A stretch of 64,000 bases of DNA from Corylus avellana (taxonomy: Eukaryota > Streptophyta > Magnoliopsida > Fagales > Betulaceae): NCBI RefSeq assembly GCF_901000735.1, contig NC_081547.1:13904677-13968676 (forward strand), written 5' to 3'. Positions 45,241 to 57,075 of the stretch are shown piece by piece. The position numbers and the translations under genes are program-made. Each line of letters begins with the position of its first letter. Position 1 is the stretch's first letter. Below the pieces are notes generated by a model. It saw only the letters and a program-made list of their open reading frames with translations. It was not told the origin of the DNA and ran no database searches.

Positions 45241-47647
45241 AATATTCCTATCTAAAAACTTCAATTTTTGAAAACTAGTTACAAAGTTAGATTTTTTGTG
45301 AATTTTTTTTTAAAAGTTTTGTACTTCTATCTGCAACTTAAGAAAAGCTGTTACTGCACTTGCAGCCTATTATGCTATCTTGTCTATGACCTCATAAAAA
45401 GACTAGGAGCTTTGTAGGTTTCTCTGCTGGAAGAGCCAAGAGGACTAGAGGAGAGCAAAATGGAACAAAAATATTATTTGGGGGGACAAATATAATATTT
45501 TAGAGGGACAAACTTGAAAAAACCATATACGTTGGGGGAAATTTTAAAAACTTTGGGGGGACATTCGTCCCCCCAAAGCAACAAGTTCGCCCATGAATTT
45601 TACTAATAAAAGAAAAGGCCAAGGTGGAGTCTCTAAATTCTAGTGCTTTGATCAGAAGAAAGGATTTTCGCTGGTTTCAAACACAAGCCCATGCAGCCTA
45701 CCAAAAAAATTAAAACTTAATAATTTTGCTTGAAACATCAACAATGTTTAGAAGGCAGCTGTTTTGACACAGTGGTATCAAAGCAGTTGGAAGAACCTGA
45801 AGAAGAAAGTGAATGAGTGGAAGAAAGAGAATGAAAAGCCTGACTAACAAAGAACCGGTCACAGAACTAAGATTGACTTGTTACAGAATTAAACAAAAAC
45901 AGAAATTAAGACTATTCCAATGGGTTTTTGCGATAACTACATGCTTAGAAAAATAAAAAAAATCTTGAACAAGTGAGTAAAGGAGAAAGGTGGAAGAATA
46001 AAGGTAAATCATTGGATTTAAATATATGTTGTTTGTGCAGAAAGTTTTATTGAAAAGATGCATACTTGGTGAGACCCATTCAAAGAATCTTCTAGTTTGT
46101 GTTCTCAAGAAATTAGGACTAAAAATCTAATAAGATGTAACAAAAATGGTGGAGGTGGGGAAAGCGGTAGAGTGGTTTGGTGGTGCTTGATGTAATGTGG
46201 CAGAGGTGGTCGACACTGGTCAAATATATGATTTGTAAAAGTTCACGAACATAATTTAAAGTAAGAATAATTTTTAAAATCACAAAATCTGATAATCAGG
46301 ATTGCCAAAATCCCTTCTTTTGTTAATGCATAATGGATTTGGTGAATGAAAAGAGAATGAGATTTTTTATTTTGGGGGCTTTGTTTAATTGGTTTGGTGT
46401 TAATTTTCAGTATTTGATATATTTAAAACGTAAATCAACATGTACTTGGGTTCTTGTATTCTGATTTTTTATTTTTTTATTTTTATTTATTCATAATCTA
46501 TGTTTGTGACGGAAAGCATGGTGATGATGCTTTACTTATTTTGATTTTCCTTGTTGACGCCTTTAATCAAATTTATTTTTGGTTTCGACATTTTGCATAA
46601 TCAGTTTGTTTGCGTCCTATAGGAGAGCTACAATGGAAGGATTGGCACTTTGGTTGGCACTATTGCTCCTTTAGTGTCAGATTCAATACCCTTTTTATAG
46701 GCTTGGATACATTTTCATGAGTGGCTTATAATTTGCTTGGAGAAGCTCATTATTTTGTCTCTAAACGGGTTGAAATAATTCTTTGTTATTTTCTTAAAAT
46801 CTTAGTGAGTATGTTATAACTTGATTGATGAAGGTTGCTACTTTTCTTACATGTTTATACAAATACTTTTCTGTTTTGGAATATTCTGTGTAGATTATAA
46901 TTTACTTGAAGAAGTGAAGAGGGTTGCAGAATCTGCGGAATGCTCATTTTAAGTCATTGTGTCGCCTTAACAACCACAAATTATAATAATGTTTTTTTAG
47001 ATAGTTTCTGACTTTAGTGAGGGGTTATTATTCTTGTTTGTTATGCAAATCCTTGATATTGCAAAATTCAGATTTAGGAGGGCATGCTTGTGTATTCTTT
47101 GGAATTCTGTTAGGAATCCTGTATTTGTGTGATCTGCTGTGTCAATGTTTATGATTTCAACTGCCAGAAGTAATTGTATTTCATAGTATGGGCTTTTTAA
47201 TCTTTTTAGATAAAACTACATCTTTGACCAGCTTTTGTTGTATTGCGTAACTGTATTAAGTCGAAGAGATAGAGCAAGTAGTGTGTGGCTTGATCTAGTG
47301 TTTTTTTTTTCCTATGATTTTAGTTAAGCAAGACTACTATGCACTGGATGATTTACTTCATTAATTGACAGTGTTTAGAGTTGTCGTGTTGATATGATTA
47401 TGCATTAGAAGGGGGGATGTTAGATTGCAAATTGAGTTTCTCATCTTAGTTACTTCTTAAATCCTCATAGGGGAATCCATTCACTGAAGCCATGGTTGGC
47501 TTGGTTGTGATAAAGCTTTTAATTTTGGCTGGCCTTTAGTTTTACTGAACCATTTTCGTTTCGTGGATTTTCTTTTTTAACGTTCTACTTTACATATTTT
47601 TATTATTGAGGATGCTAAGTTCTTGAATGATGCTTCTATTATTGTAG
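45241..47647. other. Element interior, no recognised gene
   Basis: AT-rich, intron-like sequence without a supportable reading frame. Contains GGGGGGACAAA/TTTGGGGGGAC phrases at 45478-45575. Confidence 0.4.
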
Positions 47648-47776
47648 GTTTTCTCCACGACAGTTGACAACCAAACTCAGGTGAGGATCAAGGTACTACA
47701 GGGCGAGCGTGGAATGGCTGATGACAACAAGCTTCTTGGAGAGTTTGAGCTGTTGGCATTCCGCCTTTTCATATAG
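47648..47776 (+). pseudogene. Mitochondrial Hsp70 exon fragment
   Basis: After an acceptor (TATTGTAG) the frame reads [20 protein letters not shown], then [13 protein letters not shown]. This is the start of the substrate-binding domain of mitochondrial-type Hsp70 (DnaK family). A 1-bp loss before GGCATTCCGCCT, which would encode Gly-Ile-Pro-Pro, shifts the frame into a TAG at 47774. The parent chaperone folds proteins in the matrix; this copy cannot, as no other Hsp70 exon is nearby. Confidence 0.8.
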
Positions 47777-48477
47777 CCTAGAAGCAAAGTTTTCTTTTTA
47801 ATCGAAAGTAGTTTCATTGTGTAATACTCTTTGTATATATGTGTATGTGATTGGGGTAAATGTTTTGTATTAGTACCTAGACTAGTCTTTTGTATTAAGA
47901 AAAGTTCTAGCTAGTGAATTTTTTTACTTGTGGCATCTCAACAGAATATTGTCAAAAGTCCTACTGTCAAATTCAAGTACACGATATATTGTCAAAATTA
48001 CAATTTAGGTTTTGCTTTGGAAATACATTGAATATGGGTAGGCATTACTGTGTTTGAAATGTATCCAACAAGTGAGTTGTGCTTCAGTTTCTAGGAAGCA
48101 AGAGCTCCTGGAGCGTGAATTTACTTGATGAAACCTTCTTCTCATTCCACAATCTTTCCATCACCCAATATGTATTGACAGTATTGTGCTAAGAGACTGC
48201 CTTCTAGTCATGTTAAGTCATGAAAATTAAAATTTCTGCATGCATACAAGAAAAAATCTACTTTCTTTGTGCAACATGAACTCATAATTGAGATCGAAAA
48301 ATCACCCCTTTTTCCCTTTAAAGAAATGCATACTATTTTCATAAAATAATATACTATTTATGGCCAATAAACTTTAGAATTCTGATCCTATGCAAAAATT
48401 TTGGTCATATTGTTTCTAATTTACCCTCAACAACTCTTGGAAGACGATTGTATATTCTTCTCAAAATAAGCAATTAC
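47777..48477. other. Element interior, no gene seen
   Basis: AT-rich sequence between the Hsp70 fragment (plus strand) and the exon-like piece at 48478-48612 (minus strand). No reading frame worth reporting. Confidence 0.35.
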
Positions 48478-48612
48478 ATCAAAGAGGGGTGAACGGATTC
48501 TTTCACTAACAAACAACGATACAATCAAATTTAAGTGAAAAATTAAAAGAGCAACAATAGTCCCTCCTTGTATGGCCACACTCTGAATTGCTTCAACATC
48601 TCGGTATGCCTC
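48478..48612 (-). pseudogene. Exon-like fragment of an unrecognised membrane protein
   Basis: A 45-codon phase-0 block bounded by an acceptor (TGATCAG) and a donor-like GTAATTG. It encodes EAYRDVEAIQSVAIQGGTIV, then a hydrophobic stretch ALLIFHLNLIVSLFV. Looks like one exon with a transmembrane segment. The parent gene was not recognised. Confidence 0.5.
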
Positions 48613-49394
48613 CTGATCATACACATCAAACAATTAGAGATCAATGCTCACACAAATGTAATTTTTGCTATTTGATAATGCAGACATAATCTATTCATAT
48701 GTACAAGCTAATTAAAAAACACCAACTAGCACAACACTAGAGTCTCAATTCATCTTTAGTATCATTATGCAAAATATACATAAGCATTACAAACATGCAT
48801 AGATTCTGCAAAAACAAACTTAGAAATATTACGTCTGAACACCACATAAGTCGGGATTTGGCCCCAATTCAGTCGTATGGTACCCACTAGAAACATTTTC
48901 ATCTAGGCTCCAAAAAAAAAAAACTTATTTCTAAGAAACATCACAGAGACATTCATCATCATATTGAGAAATGCAAACAAATGCAATAATATCTATATAT
49001 AACCGTCTTAGTTGATAGAGTAACCAAAGAAGGTACACTAGAAAAATCTAATACAATACCTTGTTTGGCCAACCTGCAAACAAATTTGCATCCATACATG
49101 TCAAACCAATAAAACACTAAAACACTTTATTTCCTTACTGGGGGGGTAAGGAAATAAATTCAAGGGGCTACCTTTGATTTTGATCAAAAGTAAACAATTA
49201 TGATGGACTGTACATGACACACCACATTTCTATTGAATCAAGTATCATATTTAGAAGTGCTGCATGTTTTAGTAAGCATTAACAATACACAAACGTTCAA
49301 AATTTTCTACCATCTTTTTTTGTTTTGTTTTTGTTTGTGTATTCTTTAATGATTTTGAGCATCCAAAGCAAGGTACAATGAAGTAAACCATCAC
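48613..49394. other. Element interior between exon-like pieces, no gene seen
   Basis: AT-rich, intron-like sequence with homopolymer tracts. No supportable coding region. Confidence 0.35.
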
Positions 49395-49486
49395 TAACCC
49401 CAAACAAAACATAGTTCTAATACCAGGTAGCTTTACGGAAACTATCTCAACAAAAGAAAAGTCAAGTCCACTTGCAACTGCACGGG
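49395..49486 (-). pseudogene. Possible exon fragment, unrecognised
   Basis: Follows an acceptor-like TATTTTTAG and reads RAVASGLDFSFVEIVSVKLP, then GIRTMFCLG before a donor-like GTTAGTG. Coding-like, but family unknown. Confidence 0.35.
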
Positions 49487-49537
49487 CTAAAAATATTAAA
49501 ATCAAAGCACAATACTAATCTGTTTGATCTTTTCCCT

Positions 49538-49632
49538 TATTATTTTTTAAGGAGACAGCTTATTTTTAGAAGTAAATACAACACGACAAAGATCTAAAAG
49601 AGCATACTAGAATTCAACAAAAACTAGCCTTT
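49538..49632. repeat. Imperfect direct repeat, unit 1
   Basis: About 95 bp (GAGACAGCTT...TTTTTAGAAGTAAATACAAC...AAAGAGCATACT) recurs at 49977-50073 with about ten differences. Unit 2 runs into the inner end of the right arm, so the repeat marks a rearrangement junction. Confidence 0.75.
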
Positions 49633-49731
49633 AAACAAGAGCAAACCTGAAAGAAATAACATTTTTGCAAACAAAAATAAATATGGTGAACAGAGAGAAT
49701 GACTCAAATAGCATTAGGGTGAGCCGCTTAC

Positions 49732-49824
49732 CATGTAAAAGTATGCTATGGCATTCAAAGTGGCATAGAAGAGGGATCCCGTATTCAGTGTCTTGAAGAA
49801 CATATTTGTAGTCAGCAACAATCC
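49732..49824 (-). pseudogene. STT3 oligosaccharyltransferase exon fragment
   Basis: A 31-codon phase-0 exon between an acceptor (TTTCTACAG) and donor GTAAGC. It encodes [20 protein letters not shown], then [11 protein letters not shown]. This fits the STT3 segment directly following SYDNE...AIFA (consensus like LxxKxxxTGSxxxxxxxxxxYFYM). On the minus strand it lies downstream of the exon at 50096-50164, in the order of an STT3 gene. The following WGGYVF exon was not found. Confidence 0.68.
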
Positions 49825-49976
49825 CTGTAGAAACTCCAACAAAACATCAGTGGGAAAACATTAACCAGCCAAGTATACCCTACCATTTTTATAAAAAAAA
49901 AAAACTTTTTTTTTTTTTTTGTTTTTCTGTAAAACAAATCAGAATGCCAAAACTATTAATTGGAAAACTATGCCTT

Positions 49977-50073
49977 ATTATTTTTTTTAAAGAGACAGCT
50001 TCTTTTTAGAAGTAAATACAACGCCACAAAAATCTAAAAGAGCATACTGGAATTTAACAAAAACTAACCTTTA
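49977..50073. repeat. Imperfect direct repeat, unit 2
   Basis: Second copy of the unit at 49538-49632; overlaps the inner boundary of the right inverted-repeat arm. Confidence 0.75.
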
Positions 50074-52215
50074 TATAGAGGTAAAAAGTAAAGATCAAGC
50101 AAATATAGCTACAGCTTCATTGTCATAGCTGCCAGCCAAAGATCGAGATATATATGACGGAACCTGGAAAGAAAATATAAAAAGTACAGTGAATATTATG
50201 CATTTGTTCATATTTATGTGTTGCAAAGAATTACCAGTAAAATACACAATGGTTCTGCACACTGGTTCTAACTTCTTCCATTTACAAGACCAATGTTCTA
50301 AACTATAGAATAAAACAATTCATAAAAATTCCAGAGATAGGCAGCAAGACATATTTCTTCAAGAAAAATGAGATGTCTAGCAAATAGGGAAGAGTTTTAT
50401 ATGGACTAAGGAAAAGGGACGTGAAGTAGGAAGTGTTTGAAATACATCATTTAGAGATGTGACTTGAGATAAATTGTTAGATGACATTGATTCAATGTGG
50501 TCAACTGAGTCTTTTAGATTTTGTTCAGTTTGCCACAAGATTGTTCTCTTTAACTTTTGACCTCGTCCATTTTATATCATCTTGCTTTTATTTCTTTCTA
50601 TCTTGATTTCTTGTTGCTAATTTTCATCTGCAGGTTTTCAGTATTTACACCAAATCTGCCATCTTCATCAAGAATTGAAGAATTTTTCTGATGGATTCAT
50701 CCTATGGTCTATAAATTTCAATGGTAATGTCATAACCCAAAAATACAGTGATTACATCATCTCCAACCATCAACAGTCTAGGGATTTTTCAGTTTTTTCA
50801 CAGTTTAGGACAACAACAAATTTAGTCGCATAATAAAAAAAAAACAGCATTCTTATAATCACATAGAAACAACAAAATCAAATATTACTAAACCCAAAAC
50901 CATTCTCAATAGTCATGAAGTTTTTGTGTTAGCAAGAGGGATTGACAATCATGTCTCCAAGAAAGCAAAATAGCACAAGGTATTGAGTGAAAATACTCAG
51001 CATGTAATTTGATTGAGGAAAGGATACCATGTGAATCTACTTTAATTTACTCTACTATACAGGCCACAAAGCAAGAAGCAGGGAACTCTTTGGCCATGGA
51101 TTAAAACTGACGTCTAAGTCGTTGAAAAAAACAGGGGCTTTCCTTACATACCATTCAAGCTCTAATAAGAGGACAGTTTACAACATCAGCTCTACAATTA
51201 GTTTCTAAGACCATAAAGTCAATTTGAAGCATTAGCAAATTTGGCTTTTGGGGAAAAGGAATCTCAGAGTTTAAACCTTAACACCAGCCTATGGGATCAG
51301 ATGGAAAGTTGAAAACAGTGGCTCAAGCTATACTAATGGCTAGGGATAGCATTAGTAGAAGAAAAACCCTCCAAATATTAACCAGAATAACAAATCCGGC
51401 TAAGTCCCCTGCACCACTAAACACATAGGTATTTAGCAAGAGCATTTTAAAACATAAATTGAAATTCATATCTCAAAAATGTCGGTTAGGCATTTTGCCG
51501 AACACAAGGTGTGCATAGCAGGCAAGAGACTAGAGTTCATTACTAAAACAGAGATTTGAGCTAAAAACACACAAAAAATGGAAAACCCAAAGATTGTGGT
51601 GTTGGGTGCAGAGAGAAGCTGGGCTATAAATTCATGTTTTGTGCAGAGAAAAACATACAAACAAAAATCCATGTATAGTTTTATGAATCCTCGCCTTATC
51701 TGTTTCATCCAGCTCTGCAGCGACGTCTTCGGGGACGCCTGCGTCGCCCCGCTAGTGGAGCTCACCACCCTCACATCACGAACAGCCCAGCTAAACTCCA
51801 AAGGAATTTTTTTTTTTGTCAAAATGTGAAACACCCGAAAGACAGGTTCGTTGCCACAAGAAAAGGGGTTTGGGAAGAAAAGTCTCGTGGGGGAGAACTA
51901 GAACCGGCGGGAGCTGATAGACGGGTTCGTTGGCGGCGGTGACGGTGGGGAGACGCACGGTGGGAGGGAGGAGTCACGCCGGCGCCGGTGGGGGAGAACC
52001 AATGTGCCGGTTGGGGGGAGAAAATGGGTTTGGGAAGAAAATGGGGGGAAATGAAATATGGGTATCGCGGGATTGGTTTTGAAGCTTGGTTTTGAAATTT
52101 TTTTTTTTTTTTTTTTTTTAAACCAGAGGCTACGACGTGGCATGTGCCACGTCAGCAGCCACGTCAGCGGCGTGCGTTACTGTTCACGCACGCCGCGTAG
52201 CGTAGATCATTACTC
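50055..52215 (-). repeat. Right inverted-repeat arm
   Basis: Reverse complement of 43081-45240 with few substitutions and length changes in homopolymers (a poly-T run at 52099-52119 against A/T-mixed sequence in the left arm). Carries the second copy of the STT3-like exon. Confidence 0.9.
50096..50164 (-). pseudogene. STT3 exon fragment (right arm)
   Basis: Same VPSYISRSLAGSYDNE exon as at 45131-45199. Here it is followed on the same strand by a second STT3 exon (49824-49732), so this arm is the likelier original context and the left arm a copy. Confidence 0.72.
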
Positions 52216-52789
52216 CATTATTAGAGGATAAAAGGGGAATTCAGGTTTGAAATTTGTTAATTTTATTAATTTAGTCGTAGGAGTAGAATGTCATTTAGCG
52301 AACAAGTGGATGACTTCGGCCGCCGATGTTGACCAAATTCTCCCCGTGGCTGCAACGTGTAAGCATCCTAGCAATTGCCTGGAAACAGACCCACGCCGAC
52401 TCCAATAGACCACCACAAAAAGATATTTGACCAAATTATAAAAATAAAAAGAAAAAAAGAAAAAGATGATTCTACAAAAAGTTGATTATGTGGTCAATTG
52501 GCCTCGTGCCTAATTGAAATTAATTTAGATTATTCACATGTGATGATTGTTTTGTGTAATTGCTTAGGTAGGTAATTGAGTCTCACCTTATCACCTTATC
52601 ACCTTTTATATATATATATATATATATATAATGGACAAAAATTAGCTATAAACAAATTTAATAAAATTATGTGTGTTTTTAAAGCAAGTGAAAAATAAGA
52701 GACACGTGTTGCTTTATTAAATTGGTTTGTATAATTAGCCACATGTTAAACCACCACTTATATATCCAGGCTAATTTGTGTCTTGAATG
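52216..52789. other. Intergenic, no gene seen
   Basis: AT-rich with a (TA)n run at 52608-52629. Nothing else supportable. Confidence 0.4.
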
Positions 52790-53027
52790 GATAAAAAATT
52801 TCTACAAATTGGTTTACAAGAAATTTCTTACAAATTAGTCTTTGAGAGTAATATGTGTCTTTAGCATGTGAGAAACACATATTTTTTTTAACGGCTGCTT
52901 CGTATATGTTTTTTTAATAGTATTAATAAGAAAATATGTGTTTCTCACTTGCTTAAAGAGCACGTGACATTCCTAAACGCTGATTTGTAAGAATATTTTA
53001 CAAACCAGTTTGTAGGAAGTTTTTATC
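52790..53027. mobile_element. Foldback MITE
   Basis: The left arm GATAAAAAATTTCTACAAAT is matched by right arm TTTGTAGGAAGTTTTTATC. Inner segments CTTACAAATTAG and AAGCAAGTGAGAAACACATA-type sequence also pair. Arms are about 100 bp. Non-coding. Confidence 0.7.
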
Positions 53028-53548
53028 TTGCTTGAACCCACTTCAACCTACCACCATTTAGTTTACCACTTAGATCCTATGTTAATTAGCATTTGATGTT
53101 AAAATGGAGGGAAATCTCTTGTGTGCGCCACGAGGGATTTTTTATTCATTTCATTGCCAAATACTAACCGAAATTTTTTATTTTAGACAAATCTTTATAA
53201 GGTTGGAGTTTCGAACTAGTAAGTTCCGCTTCATAAGAAATTATTTCTAATTGATTAAACTACGTACCTGATAGTTGGTGGAGCTCAAGTGTCACATTTT
53301 TAAAGTTTAGTGATCAAAGTGGCAAATGGATGGTAGCTTAGAAAAGTAAAGTATATTTTTTCCTAAATAAATTGTTCATATATTATTTTTGAATTCAAAC
53401 TCATCCCTTCCATACTTGGAAACTTCCTTCAACTCTGATCAACCCTTCCTTCAACTCTGATCAACCCAAATCCCAACACATTCAAAGTTTCAGAGTTATT
53501 TATTCTGGCAATGTATGACATACTCCATCACGTGATAAAATAAAATTA

Positions 53549-53608
<60 letters not shown>

Positions 53609-55667
53609 AAGAAAGCTGAAGAGAAGAGAGACCTTAAATGAATAAATGGGAGAGAGATGTTTGGACCACATTCCATTGATGTTGCCTTCTGCAATTGACA
53701 AAATGAATATATATAAATAAAAATCAATAAATAAAAAGGTCACTGTTATTAGATTTTGCCAGGAAGGTGGTAGGCAAATGTGATAGGGAAGTTTTTGGAC
53801 GTGGGGTGATTGATGGATCATATATCTAAGAGGATAGAAAATGGGCAATTAAATAATATTACAGAAGAAATGAAAGGGACAAGCACCAAACACAACTTCT
53901 AAAAAGTGTGATATTCTGGTAGACAATAAACTGTGGGGTCTAGAGATGATGTTCCATGTAAATCATAAATGAAGCAGCAGCCATCAACTTTGACTAAAGT
54001 TGTTGATGCCAATTGTTATAAGAAACTAATCACCAACCAATTCCAGCAGAGTAGTTAAAAGACTCGTTTTTCATCTTTGGCAGACGCTTCAAAATGACAC
54101 AAGTAAAGAATGCAATAAATAATTTGTTGGAGTTTGTATTTAAAATGTAATAGTTAAAAAAAAAAAAGAAGCATTTTGAGTAGCTAAAATAGCTAGCGTC
54201 GTTGGAGATGCTTTATAAATCTATATTTAGACATTTCATAATAGTTATTAGAGCATCTCCATCTTCGAATGGTTCATAATAGCTACATTTTGACATTTCA
54301 GTTCATTGACTTCACATATGAAAGTTCATTCTAGTACACTCAATTTTATTATTATTATTATTATTTTCTCTCTCCCTCTCTCTTTCTCCCCTCCCTTACC
54401 AATAAAAAATAATATTTAAAGAAAATAGTGAATGAAATAAATAATCCGTTGTGGTTCGGATTAAAAAGGTAATAGCTAATATTGCTAAAAAATACTCTTA
54501 GGCGGTGCATAAGAGTATGGATTATACCAAGAAAATTGTATATTTGTTTTCTTGGAAGTTTAAAGGTTCGTTTGGGTTTATAATTTTAAAACGTCTGATT
54601 TGAAATGTGTTTTTTAAAAACACAATTAAGCCTCTGGAAAAATTACGGTTTGACCTTGAAAATCCCAATTTGATCTTTAAAATTGTGTATTTTTAAAAAA
54701 GTACGTCCTTACCTGGGATTTGAAAACTCTGATTTTCGACATTTTTTAAACCACAATTTTTTAAAAATACAATTCCAAACAATTAATTTTATGTGATTTG
54801 ATTTAAAATCACATTTTTTTGTCTATAAAATCACAATACTAATAAACACACCCTAAGTCTACTTGCCACTTAAAGAGTTCTTTGAAAGAACATGGGACCT
54901 TAATAAGAAGTTGACAAATTGCATACTATATTCAAACTAAATCAAAACGTATCATTATTATTATTTTCTTTTTCTGGTTAGATGAGTGAAAAGATAAAAG
55001 TGGTGTGCTTTTTTCTTAAAGTTGAGACAAAGTCAGAGTTTTTTTTTTTTTCTTCATAATCCCTAGTTTTCTTTTTATTTTTTAAAATAATAATTATTAT
55101 TCAATATAGAAGATGGGAAAAAGGGGAGTTCATAATGGTAGGTTTGACTTCCCAAAAGATGCAATCATGCAATGCATTTGGGCTAATTGGCTAAACATCC
55201 ATCAATCCTAAAGTCAAAGCTGCACCTAACTTGTTGTCCATGGCCCATGAGTCTGAGAGTGAGAGTGAAATAGCAGGAAAATGAAAGCAAATAAGGCTTG
55301 TGAGGGTAACAATGACTCAATTGATAAATATTTTGTTGTTGATGAAAAAATAAAATAAGGGAAATAGCCAAATAGGTCATCACCCTTATGTACTTTTTGC
55401 TAATTCAACTTTAAGACTCTAATTTTTAATTTTATAGATTTAAAACCTGGTTTTTGGTTAATTTTAAATTTGCAATCTCTTTTAGGTTTTTTGTCAAATA
55501 AATAAGTGTGAAAAATAGTAAAATACTATCATGTCCCTCTAATTAAAAAATAAAAAATAAGACCCTAGCTTAAGGTAGCCCGCTGCCTTTTCTTGAGGTG
55601 GTGGCTCGCAGCCATCCCCAAATTAGGGGGTGGCCGCAAGGTTTCAATCATAGGATTTCAATCATAC
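53028..55667. other. Intergenic, repeat fragments only
   Basis: Contains a long (TA)n microsatellite (53551-53607), a doubled phrase CTTCAACTCTGATCAACCC (about 53430-53466), GAGCATCTCCAT-type MITE fragments (54200-54270), a TTCGTTTGGGTTTATAA-ended AT-rich repeat (about 54567-54855), and a truncated relative of the 41490-42080 foldback (55395-55630). No coding gene was recognised. Confidence 0.45.
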
Positions 55668-55776
55668 AAGCATAAATGGGAGTAGGCAGAACAAAAATGG
55701 GAGAATGCAGAGCATGAATTGAGTAAAACGAAGGAAGAATTGTGCCAAACAAATGAGCGATTGGCACATATGGAAG
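55668..55776 (+). pseudogene. Coiled-coil coding remnant, transposase-like
   Basis: One frame reads AEQKWENAEHELSKTKEELC then QTNERLAHMEA with a single stop before it. The Lys/Glu-rich heptad-like composition resembles the C-terminal coiled coil of plant CACTA (Ptta/En/Spm) transposases. The frame is broken by the element that follows. Confidence 0.45.
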
Positions 55777-56390
55777 CAGTGGCGGACCTAGGATCTCGTT
55801 AATGTATGGGTGGGATTAATAATTAATTAATATAAAAATAATATTATATTTTAATACGGTTTACCAACAAAACCAACACAAATATTTTCTTTATTCCAAA
55901 CACCTCAAAGAAAATATTGCACACCCAAATAATTCCTTTCAATATTTAATTATCTATCAATAATATGCAATTATTTTGGAGTTATTTTTATTCATAGTAA
56001 ATGGACGTGTACGGAATTAAAATGCACCATTTTATAGTTTATGGTACCATAAACTATAAATGGTGCATTTTAATTCTTTCTGGTGTGTATGAATTTTAGT
56101 ACTAAAAGATGATAATGGGATGGAATTGTATGGAAATATGATGGAAACAAGAGTTGATTTAGAACATGAAATGGTTACACAAGCTTTCAACTATTACAAG
56201 TTTACACTCACAAAAAAAAAAAAAAAACTATTACAAGTTTACAACTGACACTAACAGAAAGTTCAACTACAACTCTAAGACCATTACATCATATAAAACA
56301 CCTCTCAAAACAACATATAAAACACATTCTCAAATTTTAAGATTTTTGTAGGGGCGTGCACCCGCCCGCTTTCCCCTACCTCCGCCACTG
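55777..56390. mobile_element. Non-autonomous hAT-like element
   Basis: Left end CAGTGGCGGACCTAGG and right end CCTACCTCCGCCACTG are inverted, with the CAGTGGCGGA start typical of plant hAT elements. 614 bp, with no transposase. A clean 8-bp duplication was not seen (left TATGGAAG, right GTTACCAT). Confidence 0.7.
56014..56076. repeat. Near-perfect 63-bp palindrome
   Basis: GAATTAAAATGCACCATTT on the left is mirrored by AAATGGTGCATTTTAATTC on the right, through TATAGTTTATGGTACCATAA at the centre, with one extra T. Located inside the hAT-like element. Confidence 0.9.
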
Positions 56391-56994
56391 GTTACCATAA
56401 ATGTGAGGATCCGATGCATTGTCATTGGCCGTTGCAGTGTCATCAGCATGTACATTAACAAGGATAAACACATCAAAATAATTTGTATTCCACTCACTTT
56501 GGAACAATGACTAAAGCACATATATAGGTATTTATAAGCTATAATGGATGCTTCTAGTTTTCCAATATTCAATTCACTCATTGACATCATATTTAAACCC
56601 CCCCCCCCCCACATGATAAGTAGTAAATAAATCCCAAATCATATATATGTTAATGATAAATCTCAAATAAGTCTCAAATAATATGATTAATGATAAATTC
56701 ATGCATGAGAGATGATACTATGATGATGTATGTTACAAAGATGATGTTCTTAGCCAAAGTTGGTAATGGCAATGAACAACAAGACCCTAATAACTACCAA
56801 ACCAGAAAATTCCACCCTTCCCAACTTCAAAATATAGTGACTCCATGAGAAATAAAATAATCAAATCCAAAATCTTCAAAAAAAAAAGAAAAGAAAAACA
56901 CATTGGCGGACTTCCTATATATGGTGGAATTGCCGCCGAGTGAAGTGAAGAGAAATGGAGAGAGAATGAGCATGCAGCTGAAAAAGAGTATTGT
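56391..56994. other. Intergenic, no gene seen
   Basis: AT-rich; a poly-C run (56598-56610) and repeated ATAATATGATTAATGATAAA-type phrases near 56650-56700. A short open stretch after 56391 may continue the remnant interrupted by the hAT-like element. Confidence 0.35.
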
Positions 56995-57075
56995 CATATC
57001 TTTGTCGTAGTTTGAAGCATGCAATAGACCCTACATTAGGGTATATTGCACGATTCAAACTATGGCAAAGATATG
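56995..57075. mobile_element. 81-bp foldback beside the subtilase remnant
   Basis: CATATCTTTGTCGTAGTTTG at the left and CAAACTATGGCAAAGATATG at the right, with inner arms GCAATAGACCCTA and TAGGGTATATTGC around a 3-base centre. Confidence 0.8.

Larger units (their letters stand above)
43081..52215. mobile_element. About 9.1-kb long-inverted-repeat element carrying host gene fragments
   Basis: The outer ends GAGTAATGATCTACGCTACG (43081) and its reverse complement (ending 52215) bound two arms of about 2.15 kb that match almost base for base in inverted orientation. Coordinates of matched points sum to about 95294-95296. Between and within the arms lie fragments of STT3, mitochondrial Hsp70 and unassigned exons, on both strands. 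No transposase was recognised. Long TIRs starting with G plus captured exons resemble a Pack-MULE, but a clean 9-bp duplication was not found: the left flank is ACTCACATA and the right flank CATTATTAG. A recent inverted duplication of other origin is the alternative. Confidence 0.7.

Noticed and set aside
43081..52215. Calling the long inverted-repeat unit a proven Pack-MULE
   Set aside because: No 9-bp target duplication and no transposase or sister copies are visible; kept as a hypothesis only.
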